Below are positions 18,201 to 26,927 of a stretch of DNA of 64,000 nucleotides, one piece after another. A program made the position numbers and the translations under genes. The notes under the pieces were generated by a model. It did no database searches. It saw only the letters and a program-made list of their open reading frames with translations, and was not told where the DNA came from. Numbering within the stretch: the first letter of the stretch is position 1; the number at the start of each line of letters is the position of its first letter. The stretch comes from SAR324 cluster bacterium (GTDB lineage Bacteria; SAR324; JACQKK01), in assembly GCA_022574555.1 (NCBI GenBank), contig JACZRV010000005.1, positions 1-64,000 on the forward strand, written 5' to 3'.

Positions 18201-19045
18201 CCCAGGCTATGGGGCGCATTTACCTCGAACGGGCCGATTACCGGCAGCTGACCGAACTCTATAAGTCGATCCACCCGGACATCATGGATCAGAAACTCGC
18301 CCGGGAACTCGCAATATTTATCGGTCAGGCTTATCTTGAGTGGGCGGACAAAACCCTTGCTGCCTGTAGTGCTTCCTGTAAGTCCGAGCACGCGCGCCGC
18401 CGGTATCACCAGGCTCTGGACATTCTTCCGCCGGAGGACTGGGAACTGCGCCTGGGGACCATCAAAAAACTGGCGCCCATTTACGAGGCGGAAAACGACT
18501 ATGGTGCGCTGGCGGCGCTTTACGCGGGACTGGTGCCCCTGCTGCCCGATGAGGAAATGCGGCGGGAATTCTCCGTTTTCCTGGGCCGTATATATTGGGA
18601 TAAGCTGCAAGACCAGGAGCAAGCCCGGCTCTGGATCGCCCCGGTGGACAACGGCGGCAACGATCCGCTATCCCTGGAGTCGGGCTACATCCTCGCCGAA
18701 ATAGCCGTGCGTAATGGCGAAGCCGATTTGGCGCTGGAACTGCTGAAAGCGCTCGTGGCGCGCGATCTGACCGCCTCCACATGGCTGGTGCCTATCCACG
18801 ACTATCTGGCTGTGCTGTATCTCCAACAAAACGAGATGAAACGGGCGCTGACGCAATATCGGATCATCTCAGGAATACGAGACAAGGCCATTCGGCGGGC
18901 ATACCCCCGATCCATCGCTCACGCGGCGCAAAAAATAAAGGAAATCGAAGGCTATCTGCGAGTTACCGGCGGTGCCGCTGGAGCAGATATCACCGTGCCC
19001 GGCGGTATCGCTAAGCCGCCCATCCCGCCCCCAAAGGACCTGTAG
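15194..19045 (+). CDS. Large exported tetratricopeptide-repeat protein
   Basis: A 1283-aa protein with an N-terminal signal sequence (basic residues, then WGAVCMLLLACLHPSLAEVNA, about residues 25-48) followed by a long array of tetratricopeptide-like repeats. Recurrent repeat signatures include YEEALADYDKLIGYDPD, ALAQYGAAREAL and AMADFDRAAALLEPGDW, with the usual small-residue spacing. Many paired WEARYRI/WEPRRDI segments suggest longer nested units. It should act in the periplasm or outer membrane as a protein-interaction scaffold; the partner is unknown. Start 15194 follows GAAGGAA, whereas frames upstream lie inside the YggU gene. The length is exceptional for an operon with two tiny genes. 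An antiparallel open frame covers most of it and is judged an artefact. Confidence 0.85.
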   Translation: MGIRLSVAGRNRRLGSRLVRHCARWGAVCMLLLACLHPSLAEVNAATIPTLAEVGMIDAVRRSTHESRHQAAADAAEAYLQAFPQGKYSGEAILALAEALEAIGHSDAALVAYDRLAESPGESPFREYALAGSIRLLRKKGSVDKAQQRLNELLDAYPRSLTRPKAQLWQGELSAEAGDPQGVINSLAGLPRGELKTGGDQATYDRIMAMAHVEIGRRQEAQPFLARYLAADDSPQHKAPVLMFLAAEARQGKQWAAARDYYSEVTDRYPYPPELGEALYWRAELHARTVLAEATADDKERVRSASVAYFSAYLDAGEERYRERALHRRAALLAEAGRYEEALADYDKLIGYDPDLRNDPAIISARAAILKNLQRVDEAVVLLGEAARNESITQTDRKGLLVEEVRVHYDRQECSEVLRLLQPLPVFENAGQRNQAMFMRGFCLYREGRWDKATWDLEYLVNDPQYQDLVWAPLIDAYERSGYHSRLVHLIEERLQRGGVASSPDIYRLLARSYENLDQPAQVLAIYSKLEALDPNALDDPDARIRLGKAEEALGRPGRAKSHYEAALGYQLRGEPAAPYYRQTLDRLHSIYQRAGEWEALVALNREAGEILTDPSDREALAAANIEAYIGWGKSEMDWGRFAVAAQHYESARELVPPDRNQVRLEVLALLGEAYRQGGRQEQGTARYELELQTARDPLYRLRISIALADYYRDWGDALVGEAQSEESARLYEKALQYLPEQQWEARYRILLKLDPIYRQRGETSKLIAYLEAIEPTVTDSDFRVNLKKYRTRLYRDRALESAKQGDMDAAMADFDRAAALLEPGDWQGRYELIVAKEGVLGLAQRYEAQLALLREAIELAPDPIERDKLRLRSIAARIGWGEHLLSQSDTEGALAQYGAAREALQIGDWEPRRDIVLAMTEVHKVKGEFQPRLDLLEEVLPLAPAGEERAMIRAAMVGVYHEWGQSLQERQESTEAGLALEKYRMALDLLDRSEWRRRYQVAQAMGRIYLERADYRQLTELYKSIHPDIMDQKLARELAIFIGQAYLEWADKTLAACSASCKSEHARRRYHQALDILPPEDWELRLGTIKKLAPIYEAENDYGALAALYAGLVPLLPDEEMRREFSVFLGRIYWDKLQDQEQARLWIAPVDNGGNDPLSLESGYILAEIAVRNGEADLALELLKALVARDLTASTWLVPIHDYLAVLYLQQNEMKRALTQYRIISGIRDKAIRRAYPRSIAHAAQKIKEIEGYLRVTGGAAGADITVPGGIAKPPIPPPKDL

Positions 19046-19147
19046 ACGACGAACGCCGTTCATCGGCCCTAACGTGGCGCTCGGGGTTGGCGCGTTGCCG
19101 TCTCCCCGCGCGTGGCCCCAGCAGCTTTCCAGTGAGGAAATTCCGGC

Positions 19148-19789
19148 ATGATTCAATTACTGTATCGAGGCGATTTCGCGCTGTTCTTGACCATTCTCCT
19201 GGCCATCGTCATCTCCCTGTCATTCCATGAGTTCGGGCACGCTTTCGTCGCCAAGCTGTATGGCGATGACACCGCCCAACGGGCAGGCCGGCTGACCCTC
19301 AATCCCTTGGCCCACCTGGATTTCATGGGGTTGCTGATGGTGGTAATGGTGGGTTTCGGTTATGCCAAGCCGGTGCCGACCAATCCCAGAAATTTCAATT
19401 CCCGTTGGGCACATCTATTCATCTCCGCGGCGGGTCCGGGCATGAATCTGCTCGTCGCTATAATCGCCCTCAATTTTTTCAACGCCTCGCTCCACTGGGG
19501 TTGGCCATTCATGGCCACCAGAGGCGCCCACGAATTCTTCCAATTGCTGATAGGTATCAACCTGATATTGATGGTGTTCAACCTCATTCCCTTGGGTGCC
19601 CTGGATGGTCACTACATGCTGCCTTATTTCCTGACCCGCAAGTGGGCTGCATATTACCAGTACTACAATGGGCGCTACGGCAACATGGCACTTCTGGGTA
19701 TGGTCATGCTCAGCCTGATCGGCGTGCCGGTCTTTCGCTTTGTCTGGTCCTTCGGCAACGCGTTATTGCCCTTCATCAGTTTTATCTGA
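19148..19789 (+). CDS. M50-family (site-2-protease-like) zinc metalloprotease
   Basis: A 213-aa membrane protease-like protein. The zinc motif HEFGH is at residues 27-31 inside the first hydrophobic helix; the third metal ligand is expected in the LGALDGHYMLP segment near residue 153. The LNPLAHLDFMG and KPVPTNPRNFN segments are typical of the compact M50 group without PDZ domains. Such proteins cleave other membrane proteins within the bilayer or act as chaperone-like relatives; the target is unknown. GAGGAAA precedes the start. It follows the TPR gene by about 100 bp on the same strand. Confidence 0.88.
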   Translation: MIQLLYRGDFALFLTILLAIVISLSFHEFGHAFVAKLYGDDTAQRAGRLTLNPLAHLDFMGLLMVVMVGFGYAKPVPTNPRNFNSRWAHLFISAAGPGMNLLVAIIALNFFNASLHWGWPFMATRGAHEFFQLLIGINLILMVFNLIPLGALDGHYMLPYFLTRKWAAYYQYYNGRYGNMALLGMVMLSLIGVPVFRFVWSFGNALLPFISFI

Positions 19790-19950
19790 GACCGGCAACG
19801 ATCGGCGGCCGCACTGCCGCCAGCATCGTGCTGCTTACCCACATTGCAGGCGTGTGGGCGGGGCTTGTTCTGGATACACGATAGGGGGAAGGATTCCGGC
19901 GCGCCGGGCTGCGATAGGCTCGGCCAAACGGTACGCCGGGTTACGTCAAC

Positions 19951-19977
19951 GGAGGCGGGATTATGCCTCCGGGCTTT
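19951..19977 (+). terminator. Possible terminator after the M50 protease gene
   Basis: GGAGGC, an 8-nt loop, GCCTCC, then GGGCTTTTT. It overlaps the last codons of the convergent RNase E gene. The stem is short, so confidence is modest. Confidence 0.4.
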
Positions 19978-22228
19978 TTCGGCGCCGGGCGCGCGGATTT
20001 CTGGACGGCTTTTCGGCCGGCTCGGCTTTCTCGCCTTCCTCTGATCCTGCCGGCTGTTGTGAGGCCACTTGGGAAGCGGCGGGTTTGTGACTCCGGGTGC
20101 GCCGTCCGCGGCGGGATTCGGCGGGAGCGGGTTTCTCTGGACCGATTGCCTGGCCCGCGCTGTCGCCATTTCCCGAGACGCCGGGACCGCTATCGTAGAT
20201 CACCGATCCGGGCTCGGCGAGTGCCGCCAAGCGTGCCAGTGGTGTGGAGCGCTTGCCGATGCGGGCGAATACGACATCCTCATTATCGTTCCCGGCCAGA
20301 TGCGCGCTTTGAAAAATGGCCTCGCCGGGAGGGGTCGACGCACCCAGCCCTTTGATGCGGCGATCTCTCCTCGATCCCAATTTGAATTCGGTGGGCAGGG
20401 AGTGGGGCGCCAGGATCGCCTTAGGGGGGGATTTACGCGGCATCTTCGGTTTGGGCGTTGCAGCGGTATCCGCGCCGTTGTTGTCTTGACTCGCGGCGAT
20501 CTGCACGGTTTCGTTCACGCCATCGTCGACTGTAGTGTCGATGTCCTCCACGACCGAGGCGAGTGCTTCCTCGGTGCTCCGTCTGCGACGTCTTCTTCTC
20601 GGCTTTCGCCCGTCGGCGTGTTCGTCGGAATCCGATTCGGCATCTTCTGCCATCGATTCGGTCGGCGCGGCTCTCGATGCTGGCGCTACTGATCTCGATT
20701 CGGTCGGCGCGGCAATCGTTTCGACCGGCCTGCCATCCGTTTCCTCATCATCTTCTGGTTCCGCGGTATGGCCCGACAACCGCACCGCGTGTCCCGGAGG
20801 TAATTCCGGATTGGCGGTGATGTGCACCTTGATTCCGAACTCCAATTCCAATTCGGTGACGCTGTCGCGCTTTTGGTTCAAAAGAAAGTTGGCGTATTCC
20901 AAGGGCAGTTCCCCGTGGATCTCATCGTAATTACCGCGGGCGGCCATCTCGCGAATCTTGCGCAAGACGTTGTTTGCGTTGGCATTAACGGTGGGCACTT
21001 GGCCCGTTCCGCCGCAACTGGGGCATTGCACGCGCAGCCCGCGGGAAAGCTCCATGTCGATCCGCTGGCGGCTCAGTTCCATCATGCCGAATTGGGAGAT
21101 ATTGCCGAGCGTGGTGCGCGCCTTATCGGATTTCAGCGCGTCGGCCACGGCCTTCTCGACCTTGGCCTGGTTTTTTTTCTGCATCATGTCGATGAAATCG
21201 ATCACCACCAATCCGCCCATGTTACGCAGCCGAAGTTGACGACCCACTTCCGTGGCGGCTTCCAGATTGGTACGCAGCGCGGTATCTTCAATGTCCGATT
21301 CCTGATTCGATCTGCCCGAGTTGACGTCGATGGCCACCATGGCTTCCGTAGCTTCGATGACGATCGAGCCGCCCGAGTTCAACGATACGCGGTGGGAATC
21401 GAGGGCCTCCAACTGTCCCTCGATCTGATACGCGCTGAACAGAGAGCGATCGCCGATGTAGAGCTTTACCCGTTTTTGAAACTTGGGCATGTTGGACTTG
21501 ACGTAATCGAGGGCTAGCTGGAAAACCTCCGCCGAATCCACCCATACTTCCTTGACATCTTCGGTGAAGTAATCGCGCAGCACACGAACGACCATGCTCG
21601 GTTCCTGGTAGATCAGCCGTGGCCTGGGGTCCTTTTTGATTTTGTCCTCGATCCCTTTCCATTCCCGGCGCAGAGCGGTGAAATCTTTTTTCAGCTCGGT
21701 CAGTGTTCGGTCGATTCCCGCCGTGCGGATGATGACCCCCATCCCTTCGGCGGAGAGCCCACTCAGGAATGCCTTGAGCCGGTCGCGCTGATCCATGTTT
21801 TCGATTTTGCGGGACACGCCCCCCTTGTCGCTGTAGGGACTGAGCACCAGGTAACGGCCGGGCAGGCTGGCATCGGTGGTCACCGCCGCTCCCTTGGCGC
21901 CTACCCCCTCCTTCAATACCTGAACAATGACCGTCTGCCCCTGTTTGAGCACCGATTGAATGCGCCCTTTTGGGCCGTTGGCCGAACCCGAGAAAAAGGA
22001 TGGATTGAGGTCGCTGATGGACAGAAATCCATTTTTGGTTTCGCCGTAATCCACGAACGCCGCCTGGAACGAAGGATTGACCTTGACGATTCTGGCTACG
22101 TAGATGTTTCCAGCGGTGCGGCCACGTGTGATCTGCTCGACGTGCAGATCCTGGAGGGTATTGTCTTCGGTCAATGCGATCCGCGTTTCATCATCGTGGA
22201 CGTTGACCAGCATGCGTTTGATGCTCAT
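19961..22228 (-). CDS. rne: Ribonuclease E/G
   Basis: A 755-aa endoribonuclease of the RNase E/G family that cleaves single-stranded AU-rich RNA and processes rRNA and tRNA. An S1-like RNA-binding part lies at about 35-120 (GNIYVARIVKVNPSFQAAFVDYG). The two magnesium-binding aspartates are D301 (AIDVNSG) and D344 (VVIDFIDM). The zinc link used for tetramer formation is C402-C405 in CPSCGGTG. After about residue 490 the chain is charged, low-complexity and alanine/proline/arginine rich (RRRRRRS), like the disordered degradosome-binding tail of RNase E. The tail is about 260 residues, shorter than in enterobacteria. The leader (22229-22647) is long, as is common where RNase E autoregulates. Confidence 0.93.
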   Translation of the reverse strand: MSIKRMLVNVHDDETRIALTEDNTLQDLHVEQITRGRTAGNIYVARIVKVNPSFQAAFVDYGETKNGFLSISDLNPSFFSGSANGPKGRIQSVLKQGQTVIVQVLKEGVGAKGAAVTTDASLPGRYLVLSPYSDKGGVSRKIENMDQRDRLKAFLSGLSAEGMGVIIRTAGIDRTLTELKKDFTALRREWKGIEDKIKKDPRPRLIYQEPSMVVRVLRDYFTEDVKEVWVDSAEVFQLALDYVKSNMPKFQKRVKLYIGDRSLFSAYQIEGQLEALDSHRVSLNSGGSIVIEATEAMVAIDVNSGRSNQESDIEDTALRTNLEAATEVGRQLRLRNMGGLVVIDFIDMMQKKNQAKVEKAVADALKSDKARTTLGNISQFGMMELSRQRIDMELSRGLRVQCPSCGGTGQVPTVNANANNVLRKIREMAARGNYDEIHGELPLEYANFLLNQKRDSVTELELEFGIKVHITANPELPPGHAVRLSGHTAEPEDDEETDGRPVETIAAPTESRSVAPASRAAPTESMAEDAESDSDEHADGRKPRRRRRRRSTEEALASVVEDIDTTVDDGVNETVQIAASQDNNGADTAATPKPKMPRKSPPKAILAPHSLPTEFKLGSRRDRRIKGLGASTPPGEAIFQSAHLAGNDNEDVVFARIGKRSTPLARLAALAEPGSVIYDSGPGVSGNGDSAGQAIGPEKPAPAESRRGRRTRSHKPAASQVASQQPAGSEEGEKAEPAEKPSRNPRARRRKSPEA

Positions 22229-22647
22229 ATTTGTGCTCTTTTGGGTACTCTGTTGGCCACGGCCCCAGAAACCGCACCCAGGCTGGCATTAGCCAACCTG
22301 AAGGCGGGACCACGCCAAGAGGCGTCATCAAATTTCGGCGGGGAATGTGGACGGTCTGAAGTAGTCAGCATTAATGGGCTGGTGGCTCCCTGCCACCATC
22401 GTGCAGGGCATTCGGCATACGGCGGGGCAATCTTGAAATTTATCAGTCGCTTCCGTTGTTCAGTCCAAATTATGCAATGCGCCAAGGAATGTCAATGAAG
22501 ATCTGGTTTGCGGCTCCATGCGAATCTCCGCCGCGTTGGTTCCGGTGAGGTGTTGATTTCCCTGGCGGCGATCTCCACTTCCTGACAGAAAACCGGGCCA
22601 CACTCCAGCCGCAGCGGAAATTACGGGACGGGCCGCCGGAATCCGTC
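22229..22647. other. RNase E leader/intergenic region
   Basis: No gene recognised. It contains the promoter and probably a long 5' untranslated region of the RNase E gene. No defined RNA motif could be assigned. Confidence 0.4.
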
Positions 22648-23625
22648 TCACTTCGGCGGGGCGCCGCCGGTAAACTGGGTCTTCTGTGCCAGGTCCGCAG
22701 GCAGGAGGACGCCAGTATATCGCCGGCCGCGGATGACCCAGGTGGGATAGGTTTCGATTCCCTTGATCGTGCAGATGGGTGCTTGTGGAGCGTTTCGTCC
22801 GCCCGGGCTGCATTCCACGTAGGGCAACCGGAACGCCGAGGCTTCGAACAGGTCTTTCTGCCGCTCGCAACTGGAGCACCAGCTCGCCCCGTAGAATACC
22901 GCCTCGTTTTCCGATAAGTGGATGGCCAGCGCCCGCAAATAGGGATCTTCTTCTCCAACCTGGGTGCTGAACACGCCGATGAAGTTGAGGTGCAGCAGGG
23001 CCACAACGATCACTGTCACGCCGGCCGTCTGGGTCAGCCACGAGGGCCAGGCGAAATCCGTGATCCCACGGGGCCACTGGTAGGCCACCAGCCCGAAAAT
23101 GGCCGCCATGATGCCCAGGGAGGCCAGGCAATAAATGCAAGCCGCTCCCAATTCAAAGAGCGAGGCCCAGGTGAGGTAGAGGCTGACTCCCAGACCGATC
23201 AGCGAGAGGGTCCACGAGAGCTTCCAATGAAGCTCCGGGTTTTTCACCCGGTAGGCGATCCAGGCCAGTGCGCCGTAGGTGAGGAAGCCCCAAAAAGCGA
23301 TCGGCGCGCCCAAGAGGAATGCCCAGCGGCTGCTTTGCACCACATCGCACGGCGAGCCGGCCGTGCAGAAGGGCACCTCGGCCTCCAGCCAGGTCGACAC
23401 GGTCAGGAACCCGGCCAACGCCACGCCGGCAAGAGACAGGATCAGCAGCGGCCAATTGGGAAGCTTGCGCCGCGTCCGCGTACCGCTTTCCGGCGCCGAA
23501 CGTTTTTTGGAGCCGCTTTTGCCCGTCGCCGGGCTGCTTTGGCCTTTCGTGGAGGCGCCGCTGCCTTTGGTGATGCGCGTCTTGCCCTTGCTCGAGGCGC
23601 GGCCTTTTTTGGATTTGCGTGCCAT
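22648..23625 (-). CDS. VKOR-thioredoxin fusion (disulfide bond formation)
   Basis: A 325-aa protein with a basic, low-complexity N-terminus (1-50), a vitamin K epoxide reductase-type four-helix membrane part and a C-terminal thioredoxin-like domain. The VKOR loop cysteines are in FCTAGSPC (about residues 91-98) and the membrane CXXC is CIYC (about 168-171). The thioredoxin active site is WCSSC (about 249). Such fusions re-oxidise the thioredoxin-like partner with a quinone and make disulfides outside the cytoplasm, replacing DsbB/DsbA. The thioredoxin half also carries a TYPTWVIRG cis-proline loop. No DsbA/B genes are visible in the window. Confidence 0.9.
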   Translation of the reverse strand: MARKSKKGRASSKGKTRITKGSGASTKGQSSPATGKSGSKKRSAPESGTRTRRKLPNWPLLILSLAGVALAGFLTVSTWLEAEVPFCTAGSPCDVVQSSRWAFLLGAPIAFWGFLTYGALAWIAYRVKNPELHWKLSWTLSLIGLGVSLYLTWASLFELGAACIYCLASLGIMAAIFGLVAYQWPRGITDFAWPSWLTQTAGVTVIVVALLHLNFIGVFSTQVGEEDPYLRALAIHLSENEAVFYGASWCSSCERQKDLFEASAFRLPYVECSPGGRNAPQAPICTIKGIETYPTWVIRGRRYTGVLLPADLAQKTQFTGGAPPK

Positions 23626-23974
23626 TATTCTGTTCGCCGATGGAGAAGATGATGAACGGCGCCGGTCGCCGTTTCGGTTGCCGCAGGTTTCGCTTTCTGT
23701 CCTATAGGATTAGCGGGCGCGGCTCAAGCCCATTATTGTCTTCCAGGGGCGAACCGCCGTCAGTGTCGGCCAGGTAATGATCGGCGGCCAGGGTGGGCCG
23801 CCGCAGATCGATGCGACGCAGCCCCGCGCATCAGGGGTCGATGCCGAAACGATGGCTGGCCGGTGGCTTGTCGGGTCAGGGTGCGCGGGGGCGTGAAAAT
23901 TCCGCGCTACCCTCCCGGCCATGCGCATCTGGAGATAGCGACCCGGAGAATGGCCCGGCGGGGGTGAGCGAATC
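23626..23974. other. Intergenic region, nothing recognised
   Basis: About 350 bp between the VKOR fusion start and the TonB-dependent receptor stop. No gene, repeat or RNA recognised. Confidence 0.4.
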
Positions 23975-26101
23975 TTACTGGGCGGCGAGATAGCCGAGGG
24001 AGATACCGATGTAGATGTTCATCGGAGGCGCGGGCTCGAAGTACCGTCCGCCGAAGTCGTTGACCCTGATGTTCTGGTTGTACTCCTCGTCGGTGACGTT
24101 GTTGATGCCGGCGAATAACGAGAAAGGCCAGTTATCGAACTCGGTGAGAAAGCCGGTGCGCAAATTGATCACGGTGTAGGCCCCTGCTTTTTCGCTGTTG
24201 GCGTCGTCGGCCTGGATTTCGCCCACGTAGATCGCCTCGGGAATCACGTAGTATCCCGCAGGGTGGTTGTAGGCCACTTCGAAGTAGGCCTGGTTTTCGG
24301 GCAGGCCAGGGATCGTGTTCCCCGAGAAATCGGTGACCGTGAGATCACCGTCGTCGACTTCCGAAGTCTGGAAGTCGGTGTACTCCGATGTCATCTGGGT
24401 ATAGCTGAAGCTGAGCGCGAGCATGGGCGAGAACCGGTAGCGCAGCGCGGCTTCGAAGCCCGTTCGCTCGGTCTCGCCGGCGTTGCGGTAGAAGTCGATA
24501 TTGCCCTGGTCGGGGTCCTGAAACACGACGATCTCGTCGGTGGCGATAATCTGGAACACCGCGGCGTCGTAGGTCAGGCTCGCGTTGTGGCTTCCTTTCA
24601 CCCCCACCTCGATGCTGTTGGCCACCTGTGGATCGAGATCCGGATTGAACCCGCCCCCGCCCGAGGGGTTGTCGAGCTGGGTCAGGGTCGGCACCTCGAA
24701 GGCCTGGCCCACGTTGGCGTAAATGTTGGCCGCGGCAGCAGCATGGTAGATCACGCCGAGCGAATAGCTGGTGTGGCTAAACGTGCGGCTGCCGCTGTCG
24801 TCGCTGCCGTCGCCGATAAAATTGTCGTTGGCGCTCAGTTCGATTTGGTCGTTGCGCAATCCGACGGAAAGCCCGACCTGCTCAGTGACGGCGATCTTCT
24901 CATTCACGAATATCCCCAGCGCGGTAGCCTCCTCGATCTGGTTGAGGCTCAAATCGCCGTGTGCGCCGCTTTCGTTGCCGAAATTCCGCCGCCGGTCGTT
25001 CTGGTCCTGGAAATCGATCCCCAGGATGAGCAGGTTGTCCCGCCCCATCAACTCGCCGGCCATATCGTACTGAATGCCGCCGCCCGTAACGTCCCGGTCG
25101 AATTCGACGACGCGGGGGTTGATCCGGCCGGTAAACTTACGCAGGGTTTTGTAATAGGAGAGTGTGAGCAGGTCTTCCTCCAATTCCTTTTTGTAAATCA
25201 GCGCCGTCTGCGCGTCTACCACCTCTTCCCCGGTATCCTGGGTCACGGCGCCGTTGAAAAACCCGTCCGGGCGGGCCTGTTCGCGGTCCTTCTTCACCTG
25301 GTCCTTGGTCAGCCCCTGCGGGTCCTGCGCCAGGGGCGAATCGTAGTGATTGAAGAGCAACGTCAGTTCCGAGGTTTCGCTGAGGCGGTGGATGATCTTG
25401 CCGAAAATGATGCGGGCTCTGGTACTGCTGTGTTCGCGGAAGCCGTCGTACTCCATGTTGGTCACATTGAAGATGACCCCTCCGCCATGGCCGTCGGAGC
25501 GCCCGAATTTGAGCTGCTCCTTGAGAAAGCCGAAGCTCCCCGAGGTGATCCGGCCTTCGATCAGGGGATCCACCGGCGGCGCTTCGGTGGTGAGACTGAC
25601 CACGCCCCCGGCCGCCACGCCATAAAGCGCCGAAGAAGGCCCGCGCAGCACCTCGATGCGGTCCATGACGCCCATATCGATGCTGTCCACGTTGGTCTGG
25701 CCGTCGGGGCTGGTCAACGGGATGCCATCGACCAGGATCTTGATGCCCTGGATGCCGAATCTCCCGCGAGCACCGAAGCCGCGGATGGACATGCGCAGAT
25801 CGCCCGAGAAGTTTTCCTGGTTTTGCACAAAGATACCCGGTACGCCGCGCAGGGGCTCGCTCATGCCCAACGTTTGGCGGCCGAGCTGAATATCGTCCTG
25901 CTCGATAACAGTGATCGAAGCCGGTACGTCGCTAATATCTTCTTCGGTGCGCGTCGCCGTGACGATCACCGGTTCGGCTTCGAGCTCCTCCTGTTCTTGG
26001 GCCGAGGCAGGCGCTGAAGCCAGTGCCAAGGCGAACGCCGCGATCACTGTTCCCTCAATCCATGGTTTCGGGGAAATGGCGAATGCGATTTTCCAGATCA
26101 T
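23975..26101 (-). CDS. TonB-dependent outer-membrane receptor
   Basis: A 708-aa outer-membrane receptor. The start at 26101 (MIWKIAF) gives a clean signal peptide ending ASA near residue 34 and follows GGAG at suitable spacing; an open frame extends upstream to 26248 but lacks these. A TonB box-like EPVIVTATRTEEDI is at about 43-56, then a plug domain (DVPASITVIE to GGVVSLTTEAPP, about 55-160), then beta-barrel strands up to the C-terminus, which ends in GISLGYLAAQ rather than the usual aromatic residue. The ligand is unknown; sequence in the barrel resembles the iron/siderophore or metal receptors in general only. tonB, exbD and exbB lie 826 bp upstream on the same strand, so they likely power it. 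Confidence 0.92.
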   Translation of the reverse strand: MIWKIAFAISPKPWIEGTVIAAFALALASAPASAQEQEELEAEPVIVTATRTEEDISDVPASITVIEQDDIQLGRQTLGMSEPLRGVPGIFVQNQENFSGDLRMSIRGFGARGRFGIQGIKILVDGIPLTSPDGQTNVDSIDMGVMDRIEVLRGPSSALYGVAAGGVVSLTTEAPPVDPLIEGRITSGSFGFLKEQLKFGRSDGHGGGVIFNVTNMEYDGFREHSSTRARIIFGKIIHRLSETSELTLLFNHYDSPLAQDPQGLTKDQVKKDREQARPDGFFNGAVTQDTGEEVVDAQTALIYKKELEEDLLTLSYYKTLRKFTGRINPRVVEFDRDVTGGGIQYDMAGELMGRDNLLILGIDFQDQNDRRRNFGNESGAHGDLSLNQIEEATALGIFVNEKIAVTEQVGLSVGLRNDQIELSANDNFIGDGSDDSGSRTFSHTSYSLGVIYHAAAAANIYANVGQAFEVPTLTQLDNPSGGGGFNPDLDPQVANSIEVGVKGSHNASLTYDAAVFQIIATDEIVVFQDPDQGNIDFYRNAGETERTGFEAALRYRFSPMLALSFSYTQMTSEYTDFQTSEVDDGDLTVTDFSGNTIPGLPENQAYFEVAYNHPAGYYVIPEAIYVGEIQADDANSEKAGAYTVINLRTGFLTEFDNWPFSLFAGINNVTDEEYNQNIRVNDFGGRYFEPAPPMNIYIGISLGYLAAQ

Positions 26102-26927
26102 CGTTACTCCAATGGAATGTGAATCGACCCCATCCGATATCGGCGCCGGAGCGGCTGCCGGTATCTTATCGATGTTCCCCCTTGTTTCGCGGCACGACAA
26201 TGTCTTCAGGTTCCGACCAATTTCCTCGGAATGTACCGTTGTGATCATTGCATCGTTGGTTAACAGATCCTCAGTAGGAATAACTTCGAAACTTTACGAT
26301 TCATTGCTGACAATAATGATATCGTTTTCGCCGCGAACGTCATTGCAAGGATCAAGCGAGCACCTAACGAAAGCTGTCCAATATAAGCGTATTTATCCGC
26401 TTCCCGTGCGTGCTCATTGCGGCTTCTACAATATTCGAGCCATTCCGCGATGGCCCAATCCCGAGGCACAGTATTTAGCCTGATGGGCCCGCACGCGATA
26501 GGGGCTGTGGCAATCATCGATCAGTGGGGAAATCTGTCCCTCCGGGCGTCCCTACGTACCGTACCAAGGGCTGATCGGGGGTCCCAACGGCATATCATGG
26601 AGCCTGTTCCGGCAGCAGAAGGCAGGTGCTGCCACGTCTTCCAGAAGACGAGCGGATTTGTGTATCGAACAGAGCGAAAGGATTTTGACTGCTGAGCGGT
26701 AATCGCTCGGAATGTTGGACACGGACCGGTGAAATGGCCTGGCCGAGCGGAATAATCGGGGATCGAAATCCGATCGGCCCGTTGTGCGGAAAACGCTCAG
26801 TGTTTGAAAAAAAACACTAAACATTATCGCCAAACTATGGTTATCGCGAGATTTATTGGTTGCGTGGTCTTCCGATGCAAGCGGATCCTATGCTGCCACC
26901 TGCGGCCGGAGGACTTTTGAATGCGGA
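26102..26927. other. Long intergenic region upstream of the TonB-dependent receptor
   Basis: About 830 bp with no gene. Seen: an AT-rich stretch at 26306-26330 on the minus strand with loose similarity to a Fur box; a short palindrome GTCTTC-CA-GAAGAC near 26636; a hairpin of AGTGTTT/AAACACT around 26805-26823 just beyond the tonB stop, a possible end of the exb-ton transcript. A cobalamin riboswitch was looked for and not found. Confidence 0.35.

Noticed and set aside
14957-18622. 1221-aa open frame on the minus strand opposite the TPR gene
   Set aside because: Antisense to a protein with a signal peptide and clear TPR pattern. Its composition (Gln, Gly, His, Arg, Pro rich) and lack of domains are typical of an open frame produced by codon bias.
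24263-26017. 584-aa plus-strand frame opposite the TonB-dependent receptor
   Set aside because: It mirrors the receptor in antisense and has no domain, signal or ribosome binding site; similar artefacts lie opposite gatA (29884-31653), the acyl-CoA dehydrogenase (12718-13941) and the crotonases (10229-11389).
26102-26927. Cobalamin riboswitch upstream of the TonB-dependent receptor
   Set aside because: The conserved B12 box and core elements could not be found on the minus strand.
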